A stretch of 64,000 nucleotides of DNA, from positions 124,001 to 188,000 of the forward strand of contig NZ_JAANIH010000004.1 in NCBI RefSeq assembly GCF_014529705.1, written 5' to 3'. Origin of the DNA: Bradyrhizobium campsiandrae (lineage in GTDB: Bacteria; Pseudomonadota; Alphaproteobacteria; Rhizobiales; Xanthobacteraceae). A model generated the notes under the pieces. It searched no databases. It was not told where the DNA came from and saw only the letters and a list, made by a program, of their open reading frames with translations. Below are positions 63,066 through 64,000 of this stretch, piece by piece. The translations under genes were made by a program, and so were the position numbers. The number at the start of each line of letters is the position of its first letter. The stretch's first letter is position 1.

Positions 63066-64000
63066 ATGGAATTGCGCCTTTACGATACGTTGAGCCGGGA
63101 GAAGCGCAGCTTCGTGCCGCTCGATGCGAACAACGTCCGCATGTATGTCTGCGGACCGACCGTCTATGACTTCGCCCATATCGGCAATGCGCGGCCGGTG
63201 ATCGTGTTCGACGTGCTGTTTCGGCTCTTGCGCCATGTCTATGGCGAGGCGCACGTCAAATATGTCCGCAACATCACCGACGTCGACGACAAGATCAACG
63301 ACCGCGCCGCGCGCGACTTTCCCGGCTTGCCGCTGAACGAGGCAATCCGCAAGGTCACCGAGCAGACTGGACAGCAGTTTCACGCCGACGTGGATGCGCT
63401 GAACTGCTTGCGGCCGACCGTCGAGCCGCGCGCGACCGAGCATATCGGCGAGATGCGCGAGATCATCGAGCGTCTCGTCAAAGGCGGCTTTGCCTATGTC
63501 GCCGAGGACCACGTGCTGTTCTCGCCGCAGGCGATGAACGCAGCCAATTCCGTGCTGCCGCACTATGGCGCGCTGTCCAATCGCTCGCTCGACGAGATGA
63601 TCGCCGGCGCCCGCGTCGATGTTGCGCCCTACAAGCGGGACAACACCGATTTCGTGTTGTGGAAGCCCTCGAAGCCCGGAGAGCCGTCCTGGCCGTCGCC
63701 ATCAGGCATCGCCGCGCAAGGCCGTCCCGGCTGGCACATCGAGTGCTCGGCGATGGCCTGGAAGCATCTCGGCGAGCAGTTCGACATCCATGGCGGCGGC
63801 ATCGATCTCGTGTTTCCGCATCACGAGAACGAGGTGGCGCAGACCTGCTGCGCCTTTCACCAGCAGCGCATGGCGAACACCTGGATGCATAACGGCTTCC
63901 TGCAGGTCGAAGGCGAGAAGATGTCGAAGAGCCTCGGCAATTTCATCACCATCCACGAGCTGCTCAAGGACTGGCCAGGTGAGGCGTTGCGCCTCAATAT
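63066..64000 (+). CDS. cysS: Cysteinyl-tRNA synthetase, 3' end outside window
   Basis: The first 311 codons of a class I aminoacyl-tRNA synthetase. [15 protein letters not shown] carries the HIGH-type motif; ITDVDDKI, the zinc ligands in the WHIECSAM and PHHENEVAQ blocks, and the KMSKSLGNF signature are all visible. It charges tRNA(Cys). ATG 63066 has only a weak upstream site (GAGAGGGATGGG). The C-terminal anticodon-binding part lies beyond base 64000. Confidence 0.95.
   Translation, partial: MELRLYDTLSREKRSFVPLDANNVRMYVCGPTVYDFAHIGNARPVIVFDVLFRLLRHVYGEAHVKYVRNITDVDDKINDRAARDFPGLPLNEAIRKVTEQTGQQFHADVDALNCLRPTVEPRATEHIGEMREIIERLVKGGFAYVAEDHVLFSPQAMNAANSVLPHYGALSNRSLDEMIAGARVDVAPYKRDNTDFVLWKPSKPGEPSWPSPSGIAAQGRPGWHIECSAMAWKHLGEQFDIHGGGIDLVFPHHENEVAQTCCAFHQQRMANTWMHNGFLQVEGEKMSKSLGNFITIHELLKDWPGEALRLN

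Overview
The window looks like a chromosomal segment of a Bradyrhizobium-type alphaproteobacterium (Nitrobacteraceae). This is inferred from the high GC content, the gene families (Tat-exported TakP-like proteins, PEP-CTERM proteins with a WAMMLIGF tail, DUF2865 and DUF2059 proteins, class II DAHP synthase) and alphaproteobacterial regulatory sites: two exact CtrA boxes (TTAA-N7-TTAAC) and one GTTC-N7-GTTC LexA box. I saw no rRNA, tRNA, CRISPR array, prophage or intact insertion sequence. The window is cut inside a gene at both ends.

Layout. 1-5.2 kb: a truncated cell-cycle-type sensor kinase behind a CtrA box, NhaD antiporter, a 3-hydroxyisobutyrate-dehydrogenase-family enzyme, a VOC protein and the Mrp/ApbC iron-sulfur carrier. 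5.3-8.4 kb: two paralogous TakP-like TRAP binding proteins separated by a frameshifted YunG-like pseudogene. 8.5-10.1 kb: a less GC-rich accessory patch with an unknown 157-aa protein and an HExxH metallopeptidase. 10.2-13.7 kb: VOC protein, alpha/beta hydrolase, SDR and a divergent LysR regulator. 13.8-19 kb: a PEP-CTERM protein, FetAB-type exporter, di-haem peroxidase and an EAL phosphodiesterase. 19-28.8 kb: a decayed NodT fragment, a TauE/SafE exporter, a complete HME-type RND tripartite pump and a divergent two-component system.

28.9-34.5 kb: a second PEP-CTERM protein, an S1/P1-nuclease-like protein, an M20 carboxypeptidase, a nested-hairpin repeat and the TRAP permease pair DctQM. 34.8-40.1 kb: moaA, a PEGA-like lipoprotein behind the second CtrA box, gph, and rpiA-DUF2059-gor. 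40.2-47.9 kb: a cupin protein, a gene behind a LexA box, a zinc-ribbon mini-protein, a YbdK-type ligase, NhaA, a redoxin and a MOSC-reductase-ferredoxin fusion. 48.2-50.2 kb: a TerB-like/membrane/TerC/UPF0114 cassette. 50.3-57.4 kb: AraC and LysR regulators, unknown genes, GST, GNAT plus ModE-like HTH, a COG4705 membrane protein and a hydrolase. 57.5-64 kb: aroG-dgkA-nadE operon, DUF2865 protein, a small exported protein and the start of cysS.

Genes that plausibly work together: the binding proteins at 5-8 kb with the lone DctQM permease at 32-34 kb; the RND pump with its divergent two-component system; FetAB with the di-haem peroxidase (iron and peroxide handling); rpiA with gor (NADPH supply and use); and the TerB-TerC cassette as an envelope or metal-stress unit. 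No single gene cluster here clearly forms a new defence system. The most novel-looking items are the nested-hairpin repeats, the YunG-like pseudogene and unknown accessory patch, the MOSC fusion, the SOS-type gene and the TerB/TerC/UPF0114 cassette.
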